DNA of 64,000 bases, taken from assembly GCF_025602895.1 (NCBI RefSeq), contig NW_026516241.1:124001-188000 (forward strand), given 5' to 3'. Below are positions 1-12,240 of this stretch, in pieces. This DNA comes from Polychytrium aggregatum (lineage: Eukaryota; Chytridiomycota; Chytridiomycetes; Polychytriales). The notes below the pieces were generated by a model. The model was not told the origin of the DNA and searched no databases. It was given only the letters and a program-made list of their open reading frames with translations. How positions within the stretch are numbered: the stretch's first letter is position 1; every line of letters begins with the position of its first letter. The translations under genes and the position numbers were made by a program.

Positions 1-819
1 CCTTTCCTGTGATTGGCACAATGACGATCTGCCCACAAAGGTCCTTTCTGGAAGGGATTGCCCCACGCTCCCCATCAATCTTGGGGTTAGCATATTGTGT
101 CTTGCTGACAACGACAAAGGCCATTGCGACTGCATCGCCGCTGTCCCAATACTGGCAACATGCAGCCGAGTCCAAGGTCAAACTGTTCGAGAGGGCGAGT
201 GCGGATGAGGGATCTGAGGCAGAGTGGAGCACATTCGCGAATACGGACAGGACGCTGAGTGGAGTGCTGAAGTTGCGAGCGAGATGGAAGCAGCCCAGAT
301 AATGGCGTGTTGCCTTGACCAGAGGCAAGTCGCTGCCGCTGATCCTCGATGGCCATGGCCATTGTCGATGCTCCGGGAATGACCAGGTCTCCCCTATCTC
401 CTGGCGTTCAATGGAAGCGGTCGGTGCAAGTCGGCACAATGTGCAATGACCATTATGCATGCCCATCCACGACGATTTCCAGAAAACCTCCTGAATGACA
501 ATGAGTCGGGCAGATCAAGGGGGAGCAGCCGTTGAGGAAGGATGTCCACCTGCATTCAGACAGCGATCAGCCAAAGAATGCAATACCGGACAAGCAGAGC
601 GGCAGGGTGCGAGATAGGGCTCAGCCAGACCACCTTTCATAATGAGATTGGCCCGATTGTCGCCAAGGTAGACCATGTTCAGCCTTTGATTCAGGGGGAA
701 GCCGCTTCTTTCGAGGCCTTGGGGTGATAATGGAGAGGACGGGGTGATTGGCGGCTGGACATGCCAGCGCTCTGCTCCAACGCCGGCTGGCCACAGCCGT
801 TGGACTGCCATCTCCTTTG
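1..819. other. No gene recognised
   Basis: Only short overlapping open frames without family resemblance are seen on either strand. The right part is presumably the promoter side of the secreted-protein gene that begins at 964. Confidence 0.5.
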
Positions 820-829
820 CATAAAAAGG
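820..829 (+). promoter_or_regulatory. TATA-like box of the secreted-protein gene
   Basis: The sequence cataaaaagg lies about 140 bp upstream of the ATG at 964 and is followed by a pyrimidine-rich leader. No other TATA-like element is as close, so it is the likely core promoter. Confidence 0.4.
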
Positions 830-963
830 CCACCCGGAGCCCACTCCAAGCAGACCTCATCCAGGCAGCATCGTCTTCCGCCTTCGACCTCAGCAACACC
901 TGCTTCCAGTCCCACGCAGCAAGTCGCCCCACACCTCTCTGCCTGCTTCAACCCGTTCCAGCC

Positions 964-2036
964 ATGAAGTTCATTTCTGCCCTCAGTGCCCTGGCTTTCC
1001 TGGCCGCCCTTCCCGCCCAGCTTTCGGATGCAACCCCCGTGAAGCGAACCTCAACTCTTGCCGTCCAGTACAACCTCTTTGGTTGGGGTCGCAACGGCGA
1101 TACCTTCCGTATTCCCGCCACAGCCACCAGTGGCGGTCCCAGCCAGGATCCTCGCTACCTGTGGTTCTCTGTCAGCACCAACTTTGCCGATACCGATGCC
1201 GCCACGGGCCAGCCCAACACCTTTGCGTAAGTATCACAGCTGTATGTGTTTCTCCAGAGTACTGTGTTGCGTGAGACTCGCATACACAGCGAGATGCCAA
1301 TCATCCGAGGCGCTCGTTCTGTTGGCAAATGTCGGTCATTGTGTACTGTGGTCGTTGGCCAGTAAAACCCACAGGCTTACAGTTCGCAGCAATTCATGTT
1401 TTGTGGGAGTCAATGCTCACCGAATCATATATGCTTTGAATCCCTAATCTTCCTCCTCCCTCAATGCACAGCATCTCGCTCCTGCGCACCTCCCAGGACG
1501 GCCTTGGCAACCCCCAGATCCAGGTCTTCCCGACCACCCAAACCAACGCCAACCTCCGAGCCAACTACGTCGGCTACTACTTTGCTTATGGAAGTATTCC
1601 CGGTCTCTATGTGATCCAGGTCAAAGGTCCCTATGTCAATGGTGTCTCCAACCCCTCCACATTCTCGGTTGCCAACAGCACTGCCCTGCACGCTGCTCTC
1701 TATCGCCCGCAGTGTGAATCGCCCAACTTCAGCATCCCCACCGACGACTTTGGCAACCCCATCAAGACCACTCGTGGCCAGGTCCTGTGCAACTACAACA
1801 CCAACTTGGCCGATATCCAGTCGACAGCCAACTACAATGAGATTGTCGGCTTGCTGTCCTCGTGTCTCTCGGACGCGACTCCCGCCGGCTGGATCGCCAC
1901 TGATGCCACAACCAGCTCGTGGAGCGGCACATCCAGCTACTACGTCCAGGTCAACCGAGCTACCAGCACTGGCCAGACCTTGACCGCCACCTCGGCCAGC
2001 GCCACCTACGCCGCTGTCTGTGTCCGTGGCTCGTAA
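964..2036 (+). CDS. Predicted secreted protein of unknown function
   Basis: Two exons, 964-1226 and 1472-2036, are joined by an intron with GTAAGT donor and CAG acceptor; phase is kept and the product is 275 aa. The N-terminus has a Lys at position 3, a hydrophobic Ala/Leu-rich stretch to about residue 20 and then a Lys-Arg pair, which reads as a signal peptide with a possible dibasic processing site. The mature part is rich in Ser, Thr, Asn and Gly and has few Cys. An AATAAA signal lies about 175 bp after the stop. I do not recognise a family. An extracellular or cell-wall role is inferred only from the signal peptide and composition. Confidence 0.7.
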
Positions 2037-2210
2037 GCTTCCCTATTCCCACAACAGCGATCCCACGCAGCAGTCGCGGGATTGCTCTGCCGGCATAGTC
2101 TCAATGTCGCTGCTGAAACGCTTGTCTCTGATCCTTCCGATTGCATCTAATGTCTGCGACCTAATGAATCCCTAATCTAATATGCTGTGGCCTGCTCTGG
2201 AACGTATATA

Positions 2211-2216
2211 AATAAA
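2211..2216 (+). terminator. Polyadenylation signal
   Basis: AATAAA, about 175 bp after the stop of the secreted-protein gene and about 160 bp before the 3' end of the convergent helicase gene. Confidence 0.45.
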
Positions 2217-2376
2217 AGTACCAATCACCATTTGACTGTCGAGCAGACCGAGTCGCGAGTCGTTGTCCTACCACCGCCCTCTGAGAGCTTCCCAACTCGG
2301 TTTGTCACAGGCTAATGGGGATACAGCGATCTACTCGTGGTCGCATCTTTTAATTCAATTTCTGAATCCCTGTGCT

Positions 2377-5301
2377 TCAAAAAGCCCTGCCGCGACCGCC
2401 TCGTGCGGCCCCGCGGCCCCGAGAGCCACCAAATGAGCCCCCGCGGGACGAGCCGTTATATCCGGCGCCATTGGTATATGGCCGTCCGTAGCCTCCTCGT
2501 GCGCCGCCAGTACTAGCGCCGCCTCGGCCTCCGCGGCCGTAACTGCTTGATCCCATCTTGTCCTCGAGCTCGGGTAGTTCCTTAAGAATCTCCAGGGTGA
2601 CTCCACGGCCATCGCGCCATTCAATGCCCGTGATGAGAATGCGGGCGGTGTCGTCTTCGTTCTTGAGGAGCTCGATCTTGTCGGAGACAATATCGACAAC
2701 GACGCCGCAGTAGTCCTTGGTGATGCGCCAGCCACCCGTGTCTTCGTACGTCAGGGCCGGGAACTGCCGCTGGACGATAGCCCGGACATACCCGGCGTTC
2801 TGGATGGGGTTCGCGGTGCGGAAGAGCAGCGTCATGAACCCTTCGTTGGCCGTCAGGAGCGAGCGAGCCGGGAGCGGCTTGGTTGTGTTGCAGTAGAGAG
2901 CAAGGGCAGCACACAGAGCCTTCTCGCCGTCGCCCTTGTAGTGGTTGAGGAAATGCTTGGCTGTGTCCTTGAAGTAGTCCAAAACACTTGGATGGATGTC
3001 CGGCAACTGGTCGAGTGTATCGGCGGCACGGGCACTGATGATTTCGGAGGGTTGGGGTGCACCGACGGTGGTGAACTTGACGCCGGCCCGGCGAGAAATG
3101 TTCTGCAGCAGATACTCCTGTTGAGGCTTATAGAAGGTGATGCAGGTCCCCGACTTGCCAGCACGGCCCGTTCGGCCGGAGCGGTGGATGTATGTTTCGA
3201 CATCGCCTGGAGGCTCACAGTCTGTGTTGGCCCAGGACAAGCATCAGCCTGATTAGCGATTAGCGGCTTCAACCCGTTGTGCACTTGGTCTGAGGGCCGA
3301 GAAGGGTGCTCAGGCTGAATGGACACGAGCGCCATACTTACTGATGACCAAGTCGACTTCGGGGATATCGACACCGCGTGCACAGACGTTGGTCGCGACC
3401 AAGACCCGGAACTTGCCCTCTCGGAAGCCCTGCATCGCAACCTCACGCTGCTTCTGCTGGACGTCTCCGTGGATGACCTGTGTGCCCATATTGGCGAGCT
3501 TTTCGTTCAGTCCCAACTCGCTAGCCTCGCCCTTGGTTTCGACAAAGATCATGGTTCGGCCGGACCCGCCTCGTCCATAAACGGCAACGATGTCGCCCAG
3601 AATTGAGGTGCGGTTCTGCCACCGGGAGGGGACGCACAGGTGGCCAATGTTGGAGTTTGTCTTGAGTTTGTCGTTGCCGATCAGGTCGATGGTAACCTTG
3701 TCGGGCTTCATGTACTTTTTGACGGCCTGGGTAATCCACACTGGCAGGGTGGCCGAGAACAGCAGGGTCTGGTGCACGGCAGCGGAGGCTCCCGCGCCCT
3801 GTTTCTGCTCGTCGACTTGCTGCAGGATCTTGTCCATGGCATCTGCGAACCCGATATCAAGCATCTGGTCGGCCTCATCCAGACAGATGAACCTAAACGA
3901 GAGAGGGGAAGGAAGAATGTCAGCCGAATGGTTGCCATCGGTTGGTCCACAAGGAGGTGTCCGTCAGCAAGCGCCACCGAGGAAGGATTAACGCAGGCTC
4001 TCGGCTTCCACCGGCCAGCTCGGAGCTGACACACGGTGACTCACTGGAGCTGTGCGAGTTTGAGGTTGCCTCGTTCGACATGATCGATCAGCCGGCCTGG
4101 CGTGCCAATGACAACGTCGACACCATCGCGCATAGCGTAGTCTAAGATGTCCGTCGTGATCATGATAGGGACGGCATTAATTCGAGCGGCGATATCAGTC
4201 GTCAGCAGAGAGACGAGAGCGAGCGAAGTGAAATAGGCGCACAGCTTTTGCGGAATGGTGCTCTTGATTGAGCACTGGCCAAAACGCAACATGAGGGTTG
4301 CTACGAGAATGCTTACATTGCGTGTCGTATGGCACGCCGCCATAGACGCAGGTGTGCCTGATCTCTCCGGTGCCGACGCATTCAAAATCTCGGGCAATCT
4401 GGAGGGCCAGTTCGCGGGTCGGGGTCATGATGAGCGCTCGAGGGGCTCGGCCACGACGATCAAATGCAGATCGGTCCTTGTTGCGCTCGGCCTTGAGCCG
4501 CTCCACAATCGGGAGGGCAAAGGCGAGAGTCTTGCCCGTGCCGGTGCGAGCACGGCCGAGGACGTCTTTGCCGTTGTAGACATGCGAGTAGGAGGCAGCT
4601 TGGATCGGGAAGAGGGCTTTGATGCCTCTTGCTTGGAGAGCATCCAGGGTGGATTGGCTGAACTTGTAGTTGGAGAGAAGGAGCTCGGGAGGCGTGCTTT
4701 GATCGGCGTCGCTGTCGGCGGCAGCCTCCTCGACCTTGATGAGCAGTGCTCCATCGGGCTCGGCAGAAGACTCGTCGGCAGACGGCTGGGTATCCTTGGC
4801 AGAGGCTTTTTGCTTCTTGGTCTTCTTCTCGGGCTTTTCGGACTCCTCCACGGTCTCGGTCTTGGCCTTTTTGGTCTTGGTCTTGGATTTCTTTTCGGAT
4901 CCTGAGCCAGTGACGTTTTCCTTGTCGGAGTTGTCCGCACTGGCGGCGGTGTCGTCGCCAGATCGCTTGCGCTTCTTCTTGGAGCCGTCCTCGCTCTCAA
5001 CCGCTGGTTCGGACTTGAGGGTCTTTGTCTTCTTCACCTTGGCTGACTCTTGTTCTTTGGGCTCGTCGGGTTTGGAGTCGGCCGTGCGCTTCTTGCTCTT
5101 CTTGTCCTTCTCGGGCTTGTCGAACTTGTCGGACTTTGATTTTTTGGGCTTTGCTTCAGTCTCGTCTGTCTCGGACTTGGGCTTTTTCGACTTTTTCGGC
5201 GATTTGTCGCTGCTGGTCTGTGCGTCGTCTACCTTTTTCTTGGGCGACTTTGCCGACTTGGGCTCAGCCGGCTTGTCTTTGCTTCGGGTGAGAGCAACCA
5301 T
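2377..5301 (-). CDS. DEAD-box RNA helicase, nucleolar Gu/DDX21 type
   Basis: Four exons on the minus strand (4317-5301, 4045-4141, 3342-3892, 2377-3221) join in phase to 825 aa. The first ~215 residues are a Lys/Ser/Glu-rich charged tail of nucleolar type. The helicase core follows, with ARTGTGKT (motif I), PTRELA, GTPGR, DEAD, SAT and HRSGRTGR (motif VI). Between the core and the end is a region resembling the GUCT domain of DDX21/DDX50. The C-terminus is RGG/GGR-rich and likely binds RNA. By family it should act in rRNA transcription or processing in the nucleolus. I chose the ATG at 5301 because the longer upstream frame to 5469 is Pro/His-rich with no similarity. The nucleotide-binding and unwinding motifs all look intact. 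Confidence 0.9.
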
Positions 5302-5704
5302 GGCGGTGATGTGGTCTCGGCCGAGATGGCAAAGAATGCGGGACTGCGGTGGAGAATGAGTGCTGGGATGGTGCGAGACTCGAGAGGCAGCCAACAGGAC
5401 AGCAGCGAACCACGGCGCTGGGGGTGGGAGAAGGTTCTCTGGAACTGCAGGGCTGATCGCACAACACACCCAAAAAAAAAAAAAAGCGCAGCACTTCTGA
5501 TCCTGGCGATGCTGCGCTCATGAACACGATCGGCGCCATGGAGCGGTGTGTTCTGCAGCGGGCTCGAGACACTCTGCCCCTCGGAAAGGCTGTCCTCTCT
5601 CTCGGAATGACTGTCGAGCACATCAAGTCAGGGCTCCGAGCCAAGGGGTGGCGGGGTGTGGTGCCGGCATGCAGCTTGCGGGCTGCTCTGTATTGGGACA
5701 GCGC
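5302..5704. other. Intergenic, no gene seen
   Basis: Upstream region of the helicase gene and 3' side of the next minus-strand gene. It contains a run of 13 A at about 5473. No further feature is supported. Confidence 0.4.
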
Positions 5705-6433
5705 TCAGGTGCTTGGATGTGCTGGCTTGCGCTGTCGACGCTTGCTGGTGTCAGAGGAAGCATCTGAACGAAAGACGGCAGCATCGGGATGCAGATCCTT
5801 GACCCGCATCAATCCAGGCGGCGGTTGCCTCTGGCGATCCGAGGGGTCTCCGCGAAGGGCTAGATATTTGGACTGGCGGCTCGCATGGACAAGCATGACG
5901 ACCGAGAGCGAGCCGACGAGACCGATGCAGAGTTTGACAAAGATCGGCTTCCATGGAGAAAGAACAGTCGGATCGGCAAAGGCGCGAGACCTGTCCGACG
6001 CCGTGGCAACGGCATAGCCTCGCAGAAGAGCATCGGCAAGATCCAGAGGGATGTATGCCAGGGGCAGGAGGTTGATGAGCTTGAACCATTCGAGCGGTCC
6101 TGCTTCCTGGAGGACAATACCCTCGTGGAAGACGTTGCAGACCAGCGAGACGAGGAGCGAGATCGAGGCAACGCAAACGGGCACGGTGCCGAGGCCGATC
6201 CCGAAGCGATCGAGGGCGAGCTCGGCTGCGGCGGTAAGAATAGACGGATGCGCGGCAGAGGGGCCGTCTGGGTTTCCAGCCTTGCGGATGTCCTCGAGCC
6301 ATGAGAGCAACAGAAGCGAGGCCGAATGGAAGCCAGTTGCGCCGAGGAAGACCCAGAGATCGGTTGATCTGGTTGCAAGGACAGTCGACAGATGGGCGAG
6401 GCTGGGCGGGGGTGCAGGGACGAGCCGATCCAT
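5705..6433 (-). CDS. Small multi-pass membrane protein, function unknown
   Basis: A single open frame of 242 aa. About four hydrophobic segments can be seen: one near residues 25-45, one near 75-100, one near 115-140 and one near 165-185. The C-terminal ~50 residues are polar and basic, rich in Arg, Lys, Ser and Pro, and likely cytosolic. I do not recognise a family. Codon phase is uninterrupted and hydrophobic stretches are regularly spaced, which favours a real gene over a chance frame. A further exon downstream of the stop cannot be excluded. Confidence 0.5.
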   Translation of the reverse strand: MDRLVPAPPPSLAHLSTVLATRSTDLWVFLGATGFHSASLLLLSWLEDIRKAGNPDGPSAAHPSILTAAAELALDRFGIGLGTVPVCVASISLLVSLVCNVFHEGIVLQEAGPLEWFKLINLLPLAYIPLDLADALLRGYAVATASDRSRAFADPTVLSPWKPIFVKLCIGLVGSLSVVMLVHASRQSKYLALRGDPSDRQRQPPPGLMRVKDLHPDAAVFRSDASSDTSKRRQRKPAHPST

Positions 6434-7334
6434 GGCAGGAAATGAAAGTGTCGGGGAGAGATGGGATGGCGATGCCCAGGCGATCGATATCGGATGACCG
6501 CGATCGATCTGGTGACAGCGATCGATCTGATGACAGCGACCTTTTTTTGGAACGGGACGCCCTCACACAAGTGGCCTGCGTGGCTTGCGCGGCTTGTGTG
6601 AATCAGACTTTGGCACCAAACTCCATGAAATCCGCTCGCCGAGGTCCACAGCGATATTGCTCTTTGCCCAGCGTCTTCCTCTCTCATCCCTGGTATATCT
6701 CCGTGCTCTGACCCGCAGTGACCGCATCTGCAGCTCGCCGGTCCCCGTCGTGCCCACTCACTCCATGCCAAAAACGGCAACCGCGAGCCGACACGCCGTC
6801 GCACAAGTCGCCGCCCACACAGACAGCGGCACACGTGATGCCGGCTGCAGCCATTCGAACCGCTCGCCGCCTCGGCGCCGTCCGTCCTTTGCGGCGGTTG
6901 TTCGCATCGGTCCTTCGGATCATCCTTCGCATCCATCTTGCTCAGCGCCCTGCTCCTCGGCTCGCCGCCGGCCCGCCTGCCTGCCTGCACCTCCGTCTGC
7001 CTGCCTCCTCAGGCGGCCTCCCGTCGGTCCCTCTGCCGCCCCGCCCTGGCTGCCGAAGCCTCGTGAAGCCTCTGCGAAGCCTCGTGGAGCACCGTGAAGC
7101 CGTATCTCTTTGGTGCCTCGTTTCAACGCCAACCGCAAATCCCAGGTGCTCTGCCCGATCGCCGAGCCGAGCCATTGCCACCTCTCCCTTTGATCGTTGC
7201 AGTCGCAACCGCAGACCACAAGCCCACGCCCACAGATTCTCCTCGAGCCCCTCTTTCCAGAGTCTCGGCCATTCAGCGGTCCCCCGTTCTGCTGAAGTGA
7301 TTCGGACCTTCGTGCTGCTACCGCCGGCCCTACC
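6434..7334. other. Divergent intergenic region
   Basis: This 0.9-kb stretch separates the minus-strand membrane-protein gene from the plus-strand Asp-rich gene and should hold both promoters. A tandem of cgatcgatct-like words lies at about 6480-6535. No gene is seen. Confidence 0.4.
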
Positions 7335-8102
7335 ATGACGTCCACGAACCCAACCTACATCCTCTCCATCACCTCCAGCAAACTGCAAAGGCTTCTGGAG
7401 GCCAAGGAGTCAACCGACACGCCTCCCAAGGTTACCTCGCCGCGAAAGAGCCTGCCTTCGCTTCCTTCCTCGGCGGATGCCGAGCCGCCGTCGCCCACAT
7501 CCCGCCGCCTGTCGCATGGGTCGCTGCCAAAAGCCTCGCCGTATGCCTCCAAATCGAATCACTCCGCCCCATGCCTGTCCTCAAGCTCGCCCCACAGCAA
7601 CAAGGTCCTGGTGCACTCACCGCTGCGGCCGGGGCAGCAAGACAAGCCCCAGCGTCCCATCCGCTACTCGTTCTTCTCGCTGCAGGCGTCCGCACCTCCG
7701 TCCAAATCCAAGCGCGCCGACATCATCCTCAAACTTGTTCTGATTCAAAACTTCATGACCACTGTTCGCTCGAAAATCGCAAAGGCCCCCAAACCAGCCC
7801 CTATCCAGTACTGGGCCTCAAATACCAGCCGACCTCCATCGCCTGCTCCAAGTTCCATTTCACTTGCGCCATCCGTCAAGGTCATCAACCCGCGCATGCC
7901 CTCCTGGTGGAATGCAATTGACGACGATGACGATGATGACTATGATATCCCAGACCGCTTCAGCGACGATGACGATGACGATGGCGATGATCGGGTTGTG
8001 GATGGCGATGACGACGACGACGACAGCGGCCACTATCGCCCCCGGCGGGCCTCGAACCCTGGCGGCGATGACGACGACTACGAGGACTCGGGATGGCGGT
8101 AA
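7335..8102 (+). CDS. Ser/Pro-rich protein with acidic Asp-rich tail, function unknown
   Basis: A single exon of 255 aa. The first half is rich in Ser, Pro and Lys, with several S/T-P sites. A short hydrophobic stretch lies near residues 130-140. The last ~65 residues hold several runs of five to seven Asp. Such tails occur in histone- or RNA-associated chaperones, but there is no recognisable domain here, so I assign no function. The frame is closed by a TAA right after the acidic tail. It could be a fast-evolving lineage-specific gene. Confidence 0.45.
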   Translation: MTSTNPTYILSITSSKLQRLLEAKESTDTPPKVTSPRKSLPSLPSSADAEPPSPTSRRLSHGSLPKASPYASKSNHSAPCLSSSSPHSNKVLVHSPLRPGQQDKPQRPIRYSFFSLQASAPPSKSKRADIILKLVLIQNFMTTVRSKIAKAPKPAPIQYWASNTSRPPSPAPSSISLAPSVKVINPRMPSWWNAIDDDDDDDYDIPDRFSDDDDDDGDDRVVDGDDDDDDSGHYRPRRASNPGGDDDDYEDSGWR

Positions 8103-8911
8103 TATCGACCCAGGTCCACCTGCCTCTGGGCGACTACTGGCGTGTCCGTTTTGCCTCTGGACGGGCTGTCGGTGCGCCGACTAGCCATTGCCCATCCAGA
8201 CAGATAACCCAGGTGCTTGCACCCGCTTCGCATCTGGCTTTGTACATCAATCCACATCTATCGTCAAGGTTTACTCGACTGGGCTCAGTCTGGATAGCTC
8301 CTCCCGTTCCTCCCGTCCTTTTCTCTCTCGCGTGCTCTCCCTCCTTCCCCCCTGTGTCTGGACCGGATATACTTCAACGCGGTCTCTTGTCGCTCTCCGC
8401 CACTCTCTTGTCGCCGCCCTGTAAAATAGAATTTCCTGGACATTGCAATTGGTGTACAAATGGGATGCTGCGGCTATCGCTGATGCTCTCGTGGTCACTG
8501 CTTCCCCAGCATCACGATCGATCGCACGTCGGGCGACCCGACAGAACATCTCGTCTGCTGATCCCGCTTTTACGCTGTCAGCTTGACGGCAAGCGGCTTT
8601 CATCTCCTTCCTTTGCCTCCTGTCACGTTGTCAGTCTTGGACTTGCTGTCTGCGTCTCTCGCGCCGCTCGCTCGTTCGGCCCCAGTCCATTCCCCAGCGC
8701 CACTCCATGCAGCGGCGACCCCATGCTACTCCCATTCAATGCCATTTGCACTCACTTCCATGATCCTGTCCCGATTCTGCAATTGCGTTATCATCTCGCC
8801 AGCACATCATACGCTGACGGCTCCACACCATTTATATGCCTGCTTATTGAATACACGCACATGGGCTGGACCAAATCCGCTCCAATTGCCAGGACGCACA
8901 GTTGACGGAGC
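8103..8911. other. Intergenic between convergent genes
   Basis: Pyrimidine-rich sequence between the Asp-rich gene and the 3' end of the ASH2-like gene. Open frames here lack similarity and overlap on both strands. No gene called. Confidence 0.4.
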
Positions 8912-11900
8912 CTACTGCGTGCCCGGCTGTCCCTCGGAGCTTGCATCTCCTGCGGGCTGCGCCATCTCTCGCTGGAGCTCTAGCATTGTCTTCTCGTTGG
9001 CTACTTTGCTGAATGGCTGGGCGCCCTCGGGAAGCGGGTACTTGAAGTCGGGGCCAAAGTTGACTGTGACAGAGCCCTGCATATAGCACGAGAAAGCAGG
9101 ATGGTACTTGCCTGAAGCCAGATGATCGAATGCCAGGTCAGTGCCAGTGCCAGTGCCAGTGCCAGTGCCAGTGCCAGTGCCAGTGCCAGTGTTGGTATGG
9201 GCAGCGGTGGCGAGATGGTGTGGTAACTTGTAGCGATCGATCTACAAGTCAGCTGCCGGCTCTAAGCATCAAGGTCCTTCGCATACCAACGTAGAGCCCC
9301 TTGAATGCCACACCCAGGTCGGCTCCGTTCTTGTAGTACCGAATCTCGGCCCCTTCGGCCACATCCATGGGCTTGCTCGGAAATGTAGAATACGCCCGCA
9401 GCTCCAACGACCGATTCTCCCACAGACGGCTGAGCAGATCGTCCATCGTTCTTGGCTTTGGGAGCTTGATCGACATCCCAATCACGTCGCCGGGTCCTGC
9501 ACCAACAAGTAGTTCAAACAGGTCATGGGAATGCAAACCGAACCAAGATCTGCTTGGAGGTATGGTTGAGGTGCTTCATGGGATATCGGCTGTGTAGCTC
9601 GCCTTTCAGTAACCTCTGAATCGCATGCTTCTGTCTGCTGCTTACCATATCCGGATGCATATCCTTCCGGACCCGGACATGCTTTGCTCTTGTGGAAAAG
9701 CGTGCCGGGATTGTCGCGGAAGCTGTAGCTGAACTGGTCGAACCCACACGGAGCCTGCAGGTCGCCGCTGATCTGGGACCATCCGATCCTGGAGCCGAAA
9801 AAGTCCGTCGTCAACCCGATGCAGTGGCATCGGCTCCGCAACTCTTCGGCCGCGCCGAAAGCAGCAACAAAGGGCCGCCTTCGCGCATTCGCTTGCCGTT
9901 AACAGCCTCTCCTGCGAGCCCAAACAGGAGTGCCCGGACAGAAGTGCCCGAACAGAAGTGCCCGGACAGGAGTGCCCACCTGGTGTGGCCTGGATGGCTG
10001 TTGATAAGCACTTCCAAATACCAGTAACCTTCCCACACGCCGTGCGAGGCCTTGGCCATGCGGTAGCCCTTCTCATTCATCACTGCCGTTCCGTTGTCGG
10101 TGATTTTCATCTGCGGCGCCGAGTGTGTGGGCATCTCGTGTAGTCGCACGGGGAACTTTGGATTGTCAATGTCCGGATACAGCTCTGAGTACAGCGATGG
10201 CAGCGAAAACGGGGAATGGAATTGCCCAAGAGTGTTACGAGCAGTCGACCTTCGCTATCGCATATGGCATTGTCATCAGGCACTCAGCAAACAATGGCCA
10301 TTCACAAGCGCATCAATAGGCAGATGCAGTTCTCGAACAGCGGTAGCACCGAGGCGGCTGAGCCACTGCAGATATCATACTAATTGCTGTCGCTGGGTCG
10401 ATATCCAGATCGGAAGGCTTGTTCTTCTTGGACTTTGGAGGGCGTCTTGGTGCCGGCTTGCGCTTCGCAGCCTCGGCTTCGTCCGGGCCAATCGAATTGG
10501 CTCGGGAGCTCGAGCCTTTCTTCTTCTGGGGTCGCTGGAGGTTGAAATCACCACAGTAGTGAGCCCCTGGCTGCCGAATAGCTTGTTATCTGAGTACCGA
10601 TGCGAGGCAGACAGGGCACGAGTCCGAAACATCCGGAGCGCTATCGCCATGCCCCCCCCCGCTGCTGGCCAGAGAGTGGGGCCGACATACCGTCGAGCTT
10701 GCCTGGGACTCATTGTCCGAGTCGCTGTTGTCGAGCCTGTGTCGCCGAATCGCTTTCGGAATCTCCACTTCCAGGAGCGAGCCGTTCTCAGCAATGTCGT
10801 ATCCAACGTTCTTGGATTTCTTGGTCTCGCCCGCAGACGGGAAGTTCATAGAGTGCAATCCCCACCAGCCTGACGACAAGGGTCGGCCGGAAACACATCA
10901 GCGAGACGATGACGCAGATTTTCGGCTCTGTGTGTCCGCTATCTTTGTGCCATTGACTCATCCCATCCCTCACAACGCAGTTGACTCGTCATTCAAGAAA
11001 AATGCCCAGAGACCGACCTTGCTCCCTATGGGTATCGATGCCAGATGCAAATCGGCTTCCGGCAGAGAGACATCCAGAGACGCTGCTCTTCCATGTGTTG
11101 CCGCGCGTCCGGGTCCAGAATCGGTGCCAATGCGCCTCCACAAACTGGCATATGTGCGGATTGATTTGGAAGTACTTGGCATGGGTGGGAGAGGCGATGG
11201 TCAGATTGAACAGTGTGATGTGCACCACCTCCATCCTGTTGAGGAAAGAGTCAGCCGAATCAGAGAAGAATCCCGGAACGCTGGCTCGGGGGCGACAGCA
11301 CCAGCACCGACTACGATGCTGCTGGCTTGCGCCTGATGTCGCCGGCCCTGATCGATCTGTCGCCGACAAAGCGCAGAACATCGATCGACTCAGGACCACC
11401 GCTGCATCGTACGCTGTGGCCCACAGCGACACCACACCAAGGATTTGGCGAGACAGACTCTCGATTACCATGACAGCAGCAGCCGTTTGATCGTTTCGGG
11501 CCCGTTGGTGCAGTTCTTGCACCGGAAGAGGTAATAATCGTCTCCAGGTAGCGGCGGCTCGGCCCAGGCTTTGATGACATCGATGCATTCTTGAAGTGGC
11601 AAGATCGGGCCGTGTCGGGGAGTGATCATCATTCATCAGCTGCGATACCGAAAAAAGCAAGAGGCGCCTGTTGCGAACTGGATCGTGCTCGATGTCCAAT
11701 GTGCTCTTTGACCAACCAACTCCGTACCTTGGTGGAAATAGCTGAGACACGAAGCACACTGAAAGTCCGGATGGTAGCTCCTGCAGATTCACCGGACCGG
11801 TTGGAGGTGTCAGCCGCAATACTGAGCAGGCTCCAGATCGAGACAGACCCGGATCATCCTGTCGAATACCGACCCGGATCATCCTGTTGAATGCCGACCG

Positions 11901-12240
11901 GGTATCCCTCCCAAGGGCTTGGGCCATCGGATCCGAGGCCGATGTGGAGGACGGCCGCGGGACAGAGACCGCGATGCTATAGCCAGGCAGAAGAAAAGCA
12001 ACGAGCTACCTACGGCTCTTTGATCCGACCACAGTAGCACGAGCCCGAGGTGCTCGGACGGTCGATTTGCATCGAGCTGGGCTCTTTTGAGGCTTCTGAT
12101 TTCGGGTGGGGATCGGAGGCGCTGACCTCGGACCGCCGCTCTTTGGGAGCTGCAGACGGCCGGATGAGATCGGCTAGTGTTCGCTGAACGGCCCGATCGT
12201 CATTGCCCATCCCGCTCCGCGGGGACTGGAGTCTGCTCAT
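8912..12240 (-). CDS. ASH2L/Bre2-like COMPASS subunit
   Basis: Ten minus-strand exons (12014-12240, 11728-11780, 11469-11589, 11018-11235, 10691-10869, 10381-10534, 9980-10184, 9646-9788, 9287-9496, 8912-9111) join with every phase matching, giving 569 aa. The N-terminal part carries an atypical zinc-finger set (CYCG, CASC, a His, a further Cys and CKNC) like the ASH2L PHD. A winged-helix-like segment follows at about residues 133-205. A basic linker comes next, then an Ash2-type SPRY domain with recognisable GYRM, SHGV, IGWSQ, GDLQAP, SGYGPGDVIG and VNFGPDFKYP motifs. The family is a core subunit of the Set1/MLL histone H3K4 methyltransferase complex in the nucleus. Keeping both PHD/winged-helix and SPRY resembles the animal ASH2L layout more than budding-yeast Bre2. 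Confidence 0.88.
9140..9192. repeat. Hexanucleotide microsatellite in ASH2-like intron
   Basis: About nine tandem copies of agtgcc inside the last intron (9112-9286) of the ASH2-like gene. Being intronic, it does not affect the product. Confidence 0.9.

Noticed and set aside
5302-5469. N-terminal extension of the helicase to an upstream ATG
   Set aside because: The added residues are Pro/His/Ser-rich without similarity, and the ATG at 5301 starts the Lys-rich tail typical of the family.
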